From Albula goreensis (taxonomy: Eukaryota > Chordata > Actinopteri > Albuliformes > Albulidae), in the NCBI GenBank assembly GCA_022829145.1, contig CM040747.1, forward strand, positions 1,833,948 through 1,897,947: 64,000 nucleotides of DNA. The letters run 5' to 3'. The notes under the pieces were generated by a model. The model did no database searches and was not told where the DNA came from. It saw only the letters and a list, made by a program, of their open reading frames with translations. Below are positions 33,801 through 45,839 of this stretch, in pieces (position 1 is the first letter of the stretch; the number at the start of each line of letters is the position of its first letter). Position numbers and translations under genes: made by a program.

Positions 33801-36596
33801 GCTTCACCCTGAGGCTATCGCAGCCATCCAGAGCAAAGCGCTGTTCAGCCAGGCCGAGGAGGCCCTGCTGGCCAAGATCGGCTCGGTGAGCAAACTCCGT
33901 CTCCCCCACACTGAGAGTTTGTAAAACCATGGTCCTCACTCCTTTTCCTGGAGGGCCACAGAGTGTGCAGGTTACTGTTTTCAACCAGTTAAATCCCAAG
34001 AAACCGGGTGAGGCGAGTTAACTGTAATCTGCTGTTTTGATCAGTCAAATATTAGCTGAGCTGCAGCAAAAACCAGCACATGCTGCGGCCCTCCAGTACC
34101 CGGAGTCAGGACCCCTGCCGTTAAACCGAGCCACACACTACACTAGGGATGGGCTGGGGAGGATTTCATGAACTCTGATAGGGTGGAGCCACACTCAGCT
34201 GTCAATCATTGACTTTTTTAACCAATCAAAAATGCTTTCTATCCACAGCCAAGGTGGTCATTGGTTCAAATCATCGAGTCACCGATACTGTCTAGTAGCT
34301 CGTTCCTCTGAATGAAACCTCATCCCCCCATCACCGCACTTCAGCTCTAATGATCATCGTCACGAGTTTATGAAAAGTGAAGGAGATTTCAAGATTCAAG
34401 ATTCTTTATTGTTTCGTCTCATATACAGGTGTAGGAGAGTAAAAACCTTTGGTTTCAGCTCCATGACTGTACAGTGTAGGAAGGAAGTGCTGAGTTAGCA
34501 ATAAGTACAGATAGCGGTAAATATATATAAAAAAGAATGAAAACTAAGCTAATGTAAGTAAACAAATGTAACTAAAAACTAAACCTAATATCAAGAACTA
34601 AATAATAAAATAGGGAAAGGAGCATAATCATAGAACAGTGCAGCAGTATGGTGAAGATATGCAGAACAACCAGACAAAAACAGAATCAGGAAGCTGGGAT
34701 CCCAAACCACACAATTTTGACAGTGTAGTGCTGCCCTCTGCACCAACAAACACACTGTCTGTGGATTTGGACTGAACTCACATTTCCAGCAGCATTTCGG
34801 AAGGGCTTTTGGTAGCTGGCTGGAAACTGGAAGGTCCTGAGAGTTACCGCAGATGTTGTAGTGATTGTATCCTACTAACACAAAACACATTCTGCTCACT
34901 CTCTCTGGAAATAAACTTGAATAGCATTTGGAGTGTTCTACACACAAAAATTCTTGCTCCTCACGAATTTACTGCACATTCCAGGTCCCAAAACAGACAG
35001 GGTGTCTGTTCATTTTGCATTCCCAGCCTTTCAGTGGCTGTGCCTGAAACTAACTAACAAAACAAAGAAACGACTTATGTGCATACGACAAAAACTGGGG
35101 TTCTCTTCCTTTAACACAGTAATTTAATTGGTCAGTTTACAATTTCCAGTTTCCATGGTGAAAAGGTAAAAAAAAAAAAAAAAAAAAGTTATGTTTTTTT
35201 TTTTCCCTCTCCAAATGGAAAACTTGTCAACAATTTGTCATTACGTCAGCTTTCCAGAAGACATGATTCAGTTCCCTGAGCAAACTCTAAAATCTGAAAC
35301 TGATTTTGCATGTGGCGGGGGCGCGGCGGGCGCAGGCGAGCCAGCCCAAGCTGGAAGTGTTCCAGGAGCTGCTGAGCAAGCACCCTGCCGTGTTCTACCC
35401 CTCCCGCACCCCCAAGAGCCTGCTGGTGCACTGGCAGCTACTCAAGCAATACTACCTACTGGATGACCAGAGCGGTGAGTGTATCCCACAATGCCCTGCT
35501 CTCACACAGTCTTTTACATGCTGTTTGAGCTCGACCCCTCCACACCCAACCCTCCCAGTCTAACCCCCCCTCCCTGTTTGTCACCTCCACAGTTCAGCCC
35601 CTCCCAAAGGGTGAACAGGTGCTGAACTTCTCAGACGCGGAGCAGCTGGTGGACGAGGCGAAGCTGAAGTGAGTGCTCGTGGTGAAGCCGTGTGTTTGAG
35701 TCCCAGCCCTAACATCACCGGCTGCTGTCATGGGTCGACACTGTGGAGGGAATGACCGGCCCTGCCTCGCTGGGTAGAGCTGCGTTTGAGCCAGTTTAGT
35801 CTCCAGTCTCACAGCTCCCTGTCCAGACTGGCCGGACACTAATCATGTGTTGAGTTTGTGTTCCTCTGGCGGCACAGGAAGATCAGTCACATTTGCAGTG
35901 CGGAAAGAAGCGAGGGCTAGTCCTTATGTGAACTGGAGGAGTGTGTGTGTGTGTGTGTGCGTGTGCGTAGCTTTCTCTTCCTCTTCCCAAATCTGGGGGA
36001 GACACTCTGTACATGGTTTTTGTTGGGGGGATCTGTGCATGTTTTGCCCCAGTGTGGAACCTGATTACTGTTTGTCTGGCTTCCTCACACAGGGAGACCA
36101 GGGATGAGGTGCTGGAGCACGGTAAGCAGCCGTTTCATAATGAACACACAGAGTGGGGCGGGTGAGAGTGGGGCGGGTGAGTGCGGGTGAGGGCAGTGCG
36201 TGGCGGGTGAGGTTGGGGCAGGTGAGAGTGTGGGGCAGGTGAGAGTGCGGGGCGAGTGAGGTTGGGGCAGGTGAGGGTGCGGGGCAGGTGAGAGTGCGGG
36301 CCGGGTGAGGTTGGGGCAGGTGAGAGTGCAGGGCAGGTGAGGTGGGGCAGGTGAGAGTGCGGGGCAGGTGAGGTTGGGGCAGGTGAGAGTGCGGGGCAGG
36401 TGAGGTTGAGGCAGGTGAGAATGTGTGGCAGGTGAGAGTGCGGGGCAGGTGAGGTTGGGGCAGGTGAGAGTGCGGATCCTGTTAAGATTTCCACCCACCC
36501 AGATGTCATGTACCTGTCATGTTTGTGAAGGGTGATACTTTTCCAGCTAGATTGGTTGAGGTCAGTATTCTCCTTTGTGAGTGACGTACGTACACA

Positions 36597-36629
<33 letters not shown>

Positions 36630-36987
36630 CTGAGCTGCTCTCTGCCTCCCCACAGAGCTGATGATCGCGGACCGGCACCAGAAGAGGGAGATTCGGCAGC
36701 TGGAGCAGGAGCTTCCACGCTGGCAGGTCCTGGTGGACAGCATCACAGGTGAGACCCACACACACACACACACACACAGCATCACAGGTGAGCAGCCTGA
36801 GACACACACACACACACACACACACACACAGCATCACAGGTGAGCAGCCTGAGACCCAGACACACACAGACACACACAGCATCACAGGTAAGACCCACAC
36901 ACACACACACACAGCATCACAGGTAAGACCCCACACACACACACACACAGACACACACAACACACACACAGCATCACAGGTAAGACC

Positions 36988-37024
<37 letters not shown>

Positions 37025-37089
37025 CATCACAGGTAAGACCCACACACACACACACACACAGCATCACAGGTAAGACCCCACACACACGT

Positions 37090-37120
<31 letters not shown>

Positions 37121-39916
37121 GCATCACAGGTAAGACCACACACACACACAAACACACTCAGCATCACAGGCAAGACCCACACACACACATGCACACACAC
37201 ACACACACACACTTGAGTGTGTGTTCAAAACGTTCAGTGGATGTTGGGAGTAAAATCACTTTATTAAACATCAAACGCTTACATCATTAATCCCCTTCAA
37301 AGTACTCCCCTCGCGCGCACACCCTTTTTCCACCGTTTCTGCCGCTGTCAGACACAATTGTGGACGCGCTCTTTGCCAGTCAGCTTCAGAGGGTCTGTCG
37401 TGTTGGATTTAATGTCTCCGATCGTGTCCAATCGCTTCCCTTTCATCGCTCGTTTCTGTTCGGGGAGCAGCCAGAAGGTGCAGGATGCCAAGCTGTGCGA
37501 GTGAGGAGGATGAGGGACCACAGGGGGTGCTCTGCATGCAGCAGCTCCGCTCGCCAGACTGTCTGATCAGGCCTCATACATGCACACACACACTCATATG
37601 CAGGCATGGACCTGCGCAAGCTCACTCACTCACTCACTCACTCACTCACTCACTCACATACACACTCACTCACTCATTCACTCACGCTGACTCGCTCACT
37701 CACTCAGTCACTCACTCACTCACTCACACTCACTCACTCACACTCTCACTCACTCACTCACTCACTCAGTCACTCACTCACTCACTCACTCACTCACTCA
37801 CTCACTCACTCACTCACTCACACATATGTACAATCGGAAAAAAACACATTACAAATAGATACATCCAGTTTGAACTTTACACACTTAACATGTCAGAGTG
37901 AAGACAATAAATTATAAAAATTAATTTTACTCCTCATACAAATGAGTTCACTGGCAGCTTCATGTTTTTCTCAAGACTACATCTCTTTTTGTCTTTTTGT
38001 GCTTTGTCAGAGATTAGGAACTGTGCAGCTCCTGCACTAGTGCACCAGCTCACCTCTGTCATCTCTCTGCATAATAGACCCATTCTGTGTGATCTGCTTT
38101 GCTGGTGAGCGGTTGAGCTCATTCTTCATCAGGCCAAAGGGAATAGCAAATGTGAATCCTTTCTGTTCTCCTCTCTGTGCTGCCACAGGAATGAACTCGC
38201 CAGACTTTGACAACCAGACGCTGGCTGCGCTCGGGGCCGAATGGTGCGCTATCTGATGAGGTCCAGGGAGGTGGGTCTGATATCTGATGTGGGCAAACAA
38301 GCACTTTTAGTAAACACGTCTCCTGAGAGGTCTCATGTTTTTTCACATCACTCCATTCACTAGTGTCTATATGTGAATGCATACTATTTTTTTTTGCCAA
38401 ATATTTCAATACGTGATGCATAAATCTGCCTAAATGCTTGCATCTTTGGGGAAAGGAAAGATGGGAGTCTACATTAGTATTTAAATTGAAAATGGAGCCT
38501 GAAAAACAAGACTCAGGTGTTTATATGGGAGTGAATTCCCTCTCCACCCGCAGATCACGCTGGGGAGAGCCACCAAGGACAAGCAGATAGACGTGGACTT
38601 GTCTCTGGAGGGACCGGCCTGGAAGATCTCCAGGAAACAAGGTACCCTGATCCCCATGGCCTCCTCACACGAGCTCTAGCCTCTGCTGCAGAGAGTCTTC
38701 CCTGTCCAGGGGAACTGTCACGCGCTCCCACAACCCCAAACCCCCATCAGCCGCACCATTACCCCCCTATGTGTCAGCTGCCCCCCTCCCCTCCTGCTCA
38801 CTGCTAATTGGAAATGAAAGGCAACAAGTGTGGCAAATCGGTCAATTTCTCCCGAGAATACCCGATTAGAAAACTCATCTGCATGTTTAAACAAGGACGC
38901 CGCTTTGCCTGGGAGGGTAATTCAAGTCGACAGGAGTTGTGGCAGAAGGAAGGTAAACAAAACATATTTATGACCACAGGTACCTGGTAGAGCTAGCTGA
39001 CAAATGTACGGCTGTGTTGAAACAAAACCCAAACTGATGTGACTTATTTGTGCTTTCTAAAAGACAATAGCTGCTTACATAGTTGTGTATGGCTGACTGA
39101 GTAGCAGTAAGGGCAGCGGTGATTGGTTGGAATGAACAGTAAGGGCGGCAGTGATTGGTTGGAATGAAATGAAAGCCTGTAGGCACACAGACCCCCGGCT
39201 CTGTGTTTGAGGCGTGTGATGCAGACACACTGAGGCTGAGCTGGTTGAGACGACGCTGAGGCGACGTTGTTGTCTCCGTGTGCGCCTCCGCAGGGATCAT
39301 CAAGCTGAAGAACAACGGGGACTTCTTCATCGCCAATGAGGGCCGCAGGCCCATCTACATCGACGGGAGACCGGTCCTGTCAGGGAACAAGTGGAAACTC
39401 AACAACAACTCAGTGGTGGAGGTGAGCAGGAAGAGGGGGAGGGGCTTGGAGATCTGAGGAGAGAGGAATGGGGCTGGTTGGCTATGGAGAGTCAGAGGGG
39501 GAGGGGCCAGTGAGCCTGATGGACAGAGAGGGGGCGGGGCTAGTACACCTGAGGAATGGAGGGGGGAGGTCTTGTTAGTGCTAGGGAATTGGAGGGGGCA
39601 GGAAGCCTATGAAAAATGGAGAGTGTGAGAATTTAAGTGATGAAATTAAATGCACATGTATATTAAGCTGCAAAGCTTGACAATTCAAAAAGGTAAATTT
39701 TATTATCAAACACAATTGTTCCATTTTTTTTATTAAGTAAATGCAGCTATAACCGTGACAGTGCTGAGCCACATTTAAAACATTCCAGTCCTGCTTAACG
39801 GTTCCCTCCCTCCCTCCCTCCCCCTCCAGATCGCAGGCCTTCGTTTCGTCTTCCTCATCAACCAGGAGCTGATCGCCATCATCAAAGCGGAGGCGGCAAA
39901 GATGAGCCAGCAGTGA
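30872..39916 (+). CDS. mcrs1: Microspherule protein 1 (MCRS1)
   Basis: MCRS1 is a nuclear and nucleolar FHA-domain protein found in the NSL acetyltransferase and INO80 complexes and at spindle microtubule minus ends. Coding exons: 30872-30881, 31143-31308, 31828-31966, 32383-32547, 33246-33355, 33777-33885, 35336-35474, 35593-35668, 36093-36121, 36656-36748, 38189-38270, 38554-38641, 39294-39421, 39830-39916. They sum to 1421 nt; adding one base missing at about 38231-38236 gives 473 residues (human 462). Exon 1 encodes only MDK plus one base, as in human. Basic tracts PKRRSSSRS and TKRVKKSRQ are likely nuclear signals. DLGRWKPVDDLLLINAVLQ and FSCRFTLREIQERWYALLYD mark the MCRS N-terminal domain. 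ELMIADRHQKREIRQLEQEL is a predicted coiled coil. ITLGRATKD through FFIANEGRRPIYIDGRPVL is the C-terminal FHA domain. All phases agree. Confidence 0.96.
32026..32232 (+). repeat. Dispersed repeat, copy 1 (mcrs1 intron 3)
   Basis: About 200 bp that recurs at 34155-34368. Shared blocks include GGTGGAGC, CTCAGCTGTCA, AACCAATCA/AGCCAATCA, CACAGCCAA, TGGTC, CAAATCAT-GAGTCAC-GATACTGT and CCCCATCAC. Divergence is about a quarter of positions. No coding capacity or terminal repeats seen, so the class is unknown. Confidence 0.75.
33927..34120. repeat. Inverted-repeat (MITE-like) element, mcrs1 intron 6
   Basis: Left end TGGTCCTCACTCCTTTTCC, then TGGAGGGCCACAGAGTGTGC. Right end, ATGCTGCGGCCCTCCAGTAC then GGAGTCAGGACC, is its approximate inverse complement. 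Shares arms with 21103-21300, so it is a second copy of the same family. Confidence 0.65.
34155..34368 (+). repeat. Dispersed repeat, copy 2 (mcrs1 intron 6)
   Basis: Second copy of the roughly 200-bp element at 32026-32232, same orientation, immediately downstream of the inverted-repeat element. The two copies sit about 2.1 kb apart in introns of the same gene. Confidence 0.75.
34385..34445 (+). repeat. Dispersed repeat motif (TTCAAGATTC type)
   Basis: TTCAAGATTCAAGATTCTTT then ATTGTTTCGTCTCATATACA resembles a repeated sequence common in fish genomes that starts with doubled TTCAAGA and leads into TTTATTG. The right-hand boundary is unclear; AT-rich sequence follows to about 34620. Confidence 0.4.
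36135..36475. repeat. G-rich minisatellite in mcrs1 intron 9
   Basis: Imperfect tandem units of 17-21 bp alternate GGGGCAGGTGAGAGTGC and GGGGCAGGTGAGGTT through about 340 bp, starting 14 bp or so after the exon 9 donor. Each unit contains CAGGTGAG, a near-ideal 5' splice site, although the real donor is CACG/GTAAGC. The plus strand has repeated GGG tracts with G-quadruplex potential. Minus-strand proline-rich open frames are artefacts. Confidence 0.93.
36589..36630. repeat. (CA)n microsatellite before mcrs1 exon 10
   Basis: A CA run ends about 26 bp upstream of the exon 10 acceptor (CTCCCCACAG). Confidence 0.9.
36739..37212 (+). repeat. mcrs1: Tandem array of mcrs1 exon 10 end plus donor site
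   Basis: The last ten coding bases of exon 10 and the donor, AGCATCACAG/GTGAG, recur about nine more times, each followed by a CA run. Later copies read AGCATCACAGGTAAGACC, a stronger donor; the last is ACAGGCAAG, a GC donor. Splicing at the first extra copy (36787/36788) adds 39 nt, in frame and stop-free, and restores the same phase. Units vary from about 35 to 58 bp because the CA part changes length. Confidence 0.93.
37614..37822. repeat. (CTCA)n microsatellite, mcrs1 intron 10
   Basis: About 205 bp of ACTC tetranucleotide repeat with occasional ACACTC, GTCACTC and CGCTC interruptions. All frames are open (THSLTHS type) and non-coding. Confidence 0.95.
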
Positions 39917-42710
39917 GCAGCAGCAGGGCGCGAGGGAAGGGGGGGCGGGGGTCCTCTTCCCCTCCTCAGGACTGCTCAGCAGGCTCAGCCAGTCCTGAGC
40001 GCTGCTCCTGAGAGCAGCAGGAGCAGCACGTGCTCAGCTAATCAGCCGCTGCCAAACTCTGCTACCTCGCAGCTCATTGGACCGTTCTGGGGGAGGCGGA
40101 CTGTGTGTGGGGGGGGGGGACCGTCCGTTGAGATACTGGCGCTCCGCTCGGGTGAAGTCAAAATGAGGTTTTTTTTTTTTTTTTGGTAAAAGTGAGTCAG
40201 GAATTAACATGTTCCTTTCTCATTCTGAAAATGTCTTAAAAGGCTGAAGCTAACTCGGGTTTGCAGTGACTTCTCTGTAGGGTCCTGGTAATTAAAGTGG
40301 ACCTTCTCGACCTCACCACATTGTGTCCCAGAAACATTTGAATTATTACATCTCAGAACCCTGATGGGGCCTTTTAACCCGACACTATTTTGCACACAGT
40401 TTCACAGCAGAGACTCAGTATGATTTTTTGCAGCTCTGTTTTTTTTGGAACATAAAGACAAGATTTTGAGTTCTGACACAATGTCAATGAAAGGTTCTGA
40501 GATAACTACACTCTACAGAATTTCACACGTCTCAAAATGTATTTTGAAGACAGACCGATTAAAAAGGTTTATTTTGAAAGGTTTAAGGCAGGTACTGTTC
40601 ACATGCTTTTGCACCAATAGGCTTGCTTGCCAGTGTTGTCATACCTTGGTTTAAGCAGCTGTTTGAGCCATCAATAGAGAGCAACTGTGTCTGTACAGGA
40701 TGTAAAACACATTCTCCATTGTTCTGAAGAGTGTCGTTTTTGTCCGGCACATACCACCACATTCACTCTGCGATTCTCTGCCAGAAACCCACAAACTGGA
40801 GGCCAGTCTTACCTGCAGCCAGTCGGTATTGCTGCAGGTTTTCATTCCAGCCAAGCAGGAACACACCTGAAAAAATGAATCACTCCTGTCAAGACCGAGG
40901 ACACTTGGCTGAATCTGAGGAATCAGGTGTGTTGCTCGGTTGGAATGAGAAGCCTGCAGTCACGCTGGTGTTGTGAGGAGACTGGCCACACCTGGCGTTG
41001 CCGGATAGCTGGGGTTGAGCTCACTCACTGTTTGAACAGATTTTCCTATCAGACATGCTCGTTGTGGTGACGATTGGAATGAATTGTACAGTTGTATACG
41101 AGCTCACCATGCTGGTTGATACAGTAACGTTGGTTTGTGTGGCAACCATTTTGAGAAGGAACGTCGCCACTGCCCGTTTTCTGTAATATTTTATGACGCC
41201 TGTCCCCTTAGTTTTTAAAAATGTATTTACAGCTGAATTTTGTTTATCTTCATTAAATGGCTTTTATTTGAACTTGAGTCCTTTTTTCTGTACTGTAATA
41301 CCAACCACAGGTGGTGAAAACCAGCACACTGTAAAACTTTTGCAAGATTTTGCACTGATCAGAATAACAGCCTGACGCGCTCAGCTGGGCTGACTTAGTT
41401 GGGACTAGTCTGATTGATGTCTTAAACACGGCTCCAGGATTCATAAACATTTCGCATTATTCATGCGAGCGATCAAGTCGAGTTTCTCTGTCTCAATCCC
41501 ATCAACCCTCTGGATCGGAAGGAGGACATTGCTGCTGGCCAAACTGCTAGCTCAGAGCCGGCTCCATTCCGAGTAAAAATGAGATATGCTCGGAAATATG
41601 TCACACACCAGATATCAGTCTTGGTGTACATTCCTCCCCTATTCAGAACCCAATATTTGGAAAGGTAACGCCTTCATCTACTCAGTAACCTTAACCAGTA
41701 ACTAGTTATACCATGTGATATGTATGAGAATGCATGTGACCGCAGTGTAAAAATTATATGAGGAAGTCGCTCACACTGGAAAAATACACATTCACTGGTG
41801 TCATTTTCTGGATTGTGCTATGCCATTTTCGAAATGGAGGATGTGATGTACAACTGAAAGGACATCAAGATGAATCAAGTGGTCTTCAAATTACATTTCC
41901 ATTACAGTAGATGTCTCAGAAAGGCCATGCTGCCAGTGGTACTCTGAGCAGGTTTGTGCTTCTTGCTTGCTGCATTGACAAAGGGCAATCTTGTCACAAT
42001 CTATTTTGCACAGACACTCAACATTTTGGCAATTAAGCCCTTCTGTTGACTTGAAAGCATGTAATACCCACCATTACTGTTGGAATTTCTCTGGAATGAA
42101 TGGAGAAATTTAAATTCGCTGGAGTTCATTTTGTAGCTGTCCAAATGAATGGAAGTCTCTTCAGGTTCTCCAGGAACCCAACCCATCAACAACTAAGTCA
42201 TAGAGAGGGCGAACACAAGATTTAAATGGCTGGGTACCTACTGCGGCAGTCAGCAAGGTCACTTCTGCGTTCTGGAACTTTTAAACAACTTCTCACCATT
42301 TACCTTGTGGTCTGAACAGGAAGACTTGGCTTTCCATTAGAACTTCTGTAGAGCTAAATGGAAGGGCTTGATTGCCAAAAACAAAACAAAAAAAAACATT
42401 GGGAGTATCCCTTTACATTCAAGGTTCCACAAACAAAAAGACAGAGGGCAACTCCTAAAACAACACGCCAACAGCTTCTGGCGTGACGGTTTTGGCACTT
42501 CCACCCTGTTACTGAAGACGATCAAAAAAAATAAGCTTGATAAAAATGAAGTCATGCAGGGTAGCAGGCCTACAGGCCCATAACTGACCCCCCCCCACTC
42601 TTCTGCATAAAGCACAATAGCTGTTTTATGCAGAAGAGTTATTGCATGGACTGCGCTCTATTCATATATAATTTCATCTGAACAATAAAATGGATGACAA
42701 TAATTAACCA
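39917..42710 (+). other. mcrs1: Probable mcrs1 3' UTR
   Basis: No exon is recognisable. AATAAA at 42684-42689 could end a long 3' UTR; earlier ATTAAA variants at about 40290, 40555 and 41252 could end shorter forms. A MITE-like inverted repeat (40829-40962) lies inside. Which signal is used cannot be told from sequence alone. Confidence 0.45.
40829..40962. repeat. Inverted-repeat element
   Basis: Left arm CTGCAGGTTTTCATTCCAGC and ACACACCTGA pairs with right arm AATCAGGTGTGTTGCTCGGT and TGGAATGAGAAGCCTGCAG. The arms are roughly 35 bp around a short loop, a foldback element. It lies within the proposed mcrs1 3' UTR and would form a hairpin in the RNA. Confidence 0.65.
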
Positions 42711-42752
42711 CAGAGGAGCCGGGACACAGGGGCATTTGCTAACAATTTTATT
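42684..42752. terminator. Convergent polyadenylation signals of mcrs1 and spats2
   Basis: AATAAA on plus at 42684-42689 and AATAAA on minus at 42747-42752 face each other. Cleavage 10-30 nt beyond each would put the two 3' ends within a few tens of bases, or overlapping. Plus-strand mcrs1 and minus-strand spats2 are the only genes that point here. Confidence 0.45.
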
Positions 42753-45700
42753 AATAGTAAATGAGAAGAAGTGTGCCAATCAGTGAAGATGTTTGTGTCC
42801 AAGTGCTGCTTATACTGGAGCGAATGGGGGCGTGCGAATGTCTTTGGTCCGTAATCAGTGGAATGGAGGAAGAGAAGAAATGAGAAGGGTGACAGAAGGC
42901 ACTTCACTAGTTTACAGTTGTCTCAGATCTCAGATGAAGAAGGTGGGGTAAGGGATGGGGAGGGGGGCAAAAGGGTTATACACAGGAAGTAGAAGATTGC
43001 TAAACGGTGCAATTCCTGTTTCAAACCCACAGGTGACCCCCCCCCGGACACACAAAGACATCCACAGACATAACTGGAGCCCTCTGTGCTGGGCACTCAC
43101 ACGCATATGTAGTTACATACAAACATACATACGTACATACAGAAGGCATTCCAAAGAAAGCGTATCGTTTCAATCAATCATTAATCATGTAAAGCAAAGG
43201 AGAGTAAGCAGGAGGTGTCTATCTCTTAACCGCTCCACGACAAAATATCAAGTCAAAAAGGAGCTTCAAAAATCAAAAAAAAAAAAAAAAAGGACTGCAG
43301 AAAGGCAGCGACTCAAATTGGACAGTAATTGTTTCTTTGGAGACGACTATCTAAAGAGAAACAAAGGTCCTGGAGGACGCTAAAGTAATGGGGGTGAAAA
43401 GCAGAATCTGCAAAAGACTGCAGGACTTGGGGAGGACACACAGAAAACGGCTGCATGATTACCAAAAAAAAAAAAAAAAACAACAAAAATGTAAGTATCG
43501 TTCCAGTTCTGAAGTGGGTCCAGACTCCATCTGGCCCGACAACATGTAAAGTACGCACTGACTGGAGAAAGACCAGAATATTTATGAGATTCAAATGTTG
43601 AAATGGGGGTGGTGGAGATGAAGACTGGGCTAAGTGAAACCTGGCAGCATGGTTTGGGCTGTTTTTAATGCAGGGCATAGCTCTCCATGGGCTGTGGCAG
43701 ACGCTCGTAGGTGTGGAAATTACAGATAAGGCCTTAAAGGCAGAAAGGGGAGGGGGAATAGGGAGGCACAAAAGAGGAGGCGTGGAAGTATTTTTTCAGA
43801 TGCCCCGACATTCACATTCATCTCTACCTGAGAGCGTAAGCAGGCGATGTGAACCTAATGTCTTACTTACCAATCAGGGCTTCCACGGTAAACACACAGG
43901 ACAGCCAATCAAAGCAAGCCTTGAGAGAGTCCGCCCCTTTTCAAAGCAAAATCACGCCACATGTGTCCCCCAAGGATGTGAGTAGCCCCTGATTTTCTGA
44001 CCTAGTTAACGTTCCACCTAAAGTCAGAACCTGTGTTATTCATTTGACAAGGGGGACGCGTCTCTTCTTTCAGGAGACCTAGACCATGCTGGCTGTGGCA
44101 TACTCAAGTCCACAGCGAAAATCAGTGGGCTGCAATTTTTCACACCTGCAATGACAGACAGGGTTGCAGTTGACGCTTGATGTGCCCAAACACGGTTTGG
44201 GCGCACACCACAGCGGCAACAGAGGGGGGGGGCAGACGGCGAGTTTCATGAGGTGTTGTAACGTTTTGTAAGGTAGCGCTGCAGAGTGCTTGAGCATGCA
44301 GGGAAGCCACTTCAGATCTCCGCCCCCACCCTCAGCGCGTTTAGTAATGTGTTCACTGCTGACACACTGTGGTAACCTTGATTCACCCCTTGACATTTTT
44401 TGTTTTAGCTGTTTTTTTTTTTTTTTTTTTTTAAATGCTCATTAACATGGTGTGTGGTTCCCAAAAGTCAGAAAATCTAACTGTAACACACACATGCTCC
44501 CAGCCACAATGAGGTATATCTCCAGCTCCTGTTTGACCGCTATGAGCTGCTGAAGACGTGCGTTATCAGCAAAGAAAACATGATCACTGCCTTCAGCATC
44601 TCTAACAAAAAGAATGATTCAAAAGAATCAACAGCCATGGTAAGCACTACAGAAACTCTTCACTGAAGAACTGAAAGGCCAACTTAAACCACATTCAAAT
44701 GCGTCTGTAATCTGGGCTGCCGCCTCAGTCCAGGATAAGGTTGAGAGGCCAGTGTACTTACGAAAAACAAGCTACTCCCCATTCGCTACTCGTGTGTTTC
44801 CATATGATCGTATATCCAACATATTTAGAGGTCAAAGGTGAGGACGTTTCATGATAATGTACAATTGTAAAATAAACAAAAAAAAAATTTGACACAGACA
44901 CTGTGGATCCTGTATCACATTGTCTGATCAAACATTCTTCTGCTGTGCAAAACAGATGCAAGCAGAGATCACAGTTCAGCTTAGAGAGCGCCCTCTACAG
45001 GACTGGAGGCTTGCAGCTCAAACTTTGCGAGTGCGTCACCTCCCTTACTTTATAGACGCAGGGGTGAGATCCATGAGCCAGCAGAAAAGATGGTCATAAG
45101 AGTAAAATAAAAAAAAAAATAATCTGAACCTTCCTGGCTCCTTCCTTATCGCAAAAAAACAAGGAAGCTGACTGCAGAGCAGAGCATAACTCGATGCGCT
45201 CAAGACTTGGAAATGAATAAACATAAAGCTAAATTTGAAAACGGAAATAATGTTATCAGATTAAAGCTAAACATCGAAAAGGAGAAGGGGAAAAAAAAAA
45301 AGGTAGAAACATTGATAGTTGCCCTAAAGAATGAGGGCAAACGACCTCAACTACATACAAATTAAGACTCAGAATAACGGTCAGCTTTAATCTTCAGCAG
45401 CTCCAGTACTGCAAGAGAGAGAAAAAAAAAAAAAAAAAAAAAAAAAACCTAACACAGACCTCTCCAAAGTCCCAAAGAGGTTATCCAAGTCTACTCAGAG
45501 GGGCTGCAGACAGCACCCATCTCAGGACAGGACAGAACTTATAGGCAAAAACAGCGATCTGCTGCCAAAAGATGTGAAAAAAGGCTTCAGAGAGAGAGGA
45601 AAAACGGAGTGACAGAAAGTAGGGAATAAAAAAAAAAGACACGGAGAAAGAGGAAACAGTGGAATGTGGAACTGGGGGTGGGGGTGGGGGATTGGGGTGG

Positions 45701-45839
45701 GGGTTGCCTACAAGTGATCCTACAGTTCCGTAAATGACAAGATGTAAACTTCAGTTCTATTCTTCATCGTTGGGGGTGGATGGGGGTGGACTTTGGGGGA
45801 CAGGGTGGGGGGGGGGAGTTGGGGGAGTGGGGGCGGGTG
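42720..45839 (-). other. spats2: Probable spats2 3' UTR
   Basis: About 3.1 kb between the spats2 stop codon and the minus-strand AATAAA. No other exon is seen. It contains several A runs and, at 45663-45838, a G-rich plus strand (C-rich in the mRNA) with repeated GGGGGTGGGG blocks. Confidence 0.4.

Noticed and set aside
36085-36827. Proline-rich minus-strand frames (CPNLTCPALSPAP)
   Set aside because: They are reverse translations of the G-rich minisatellite in mcrs1 intron 9.
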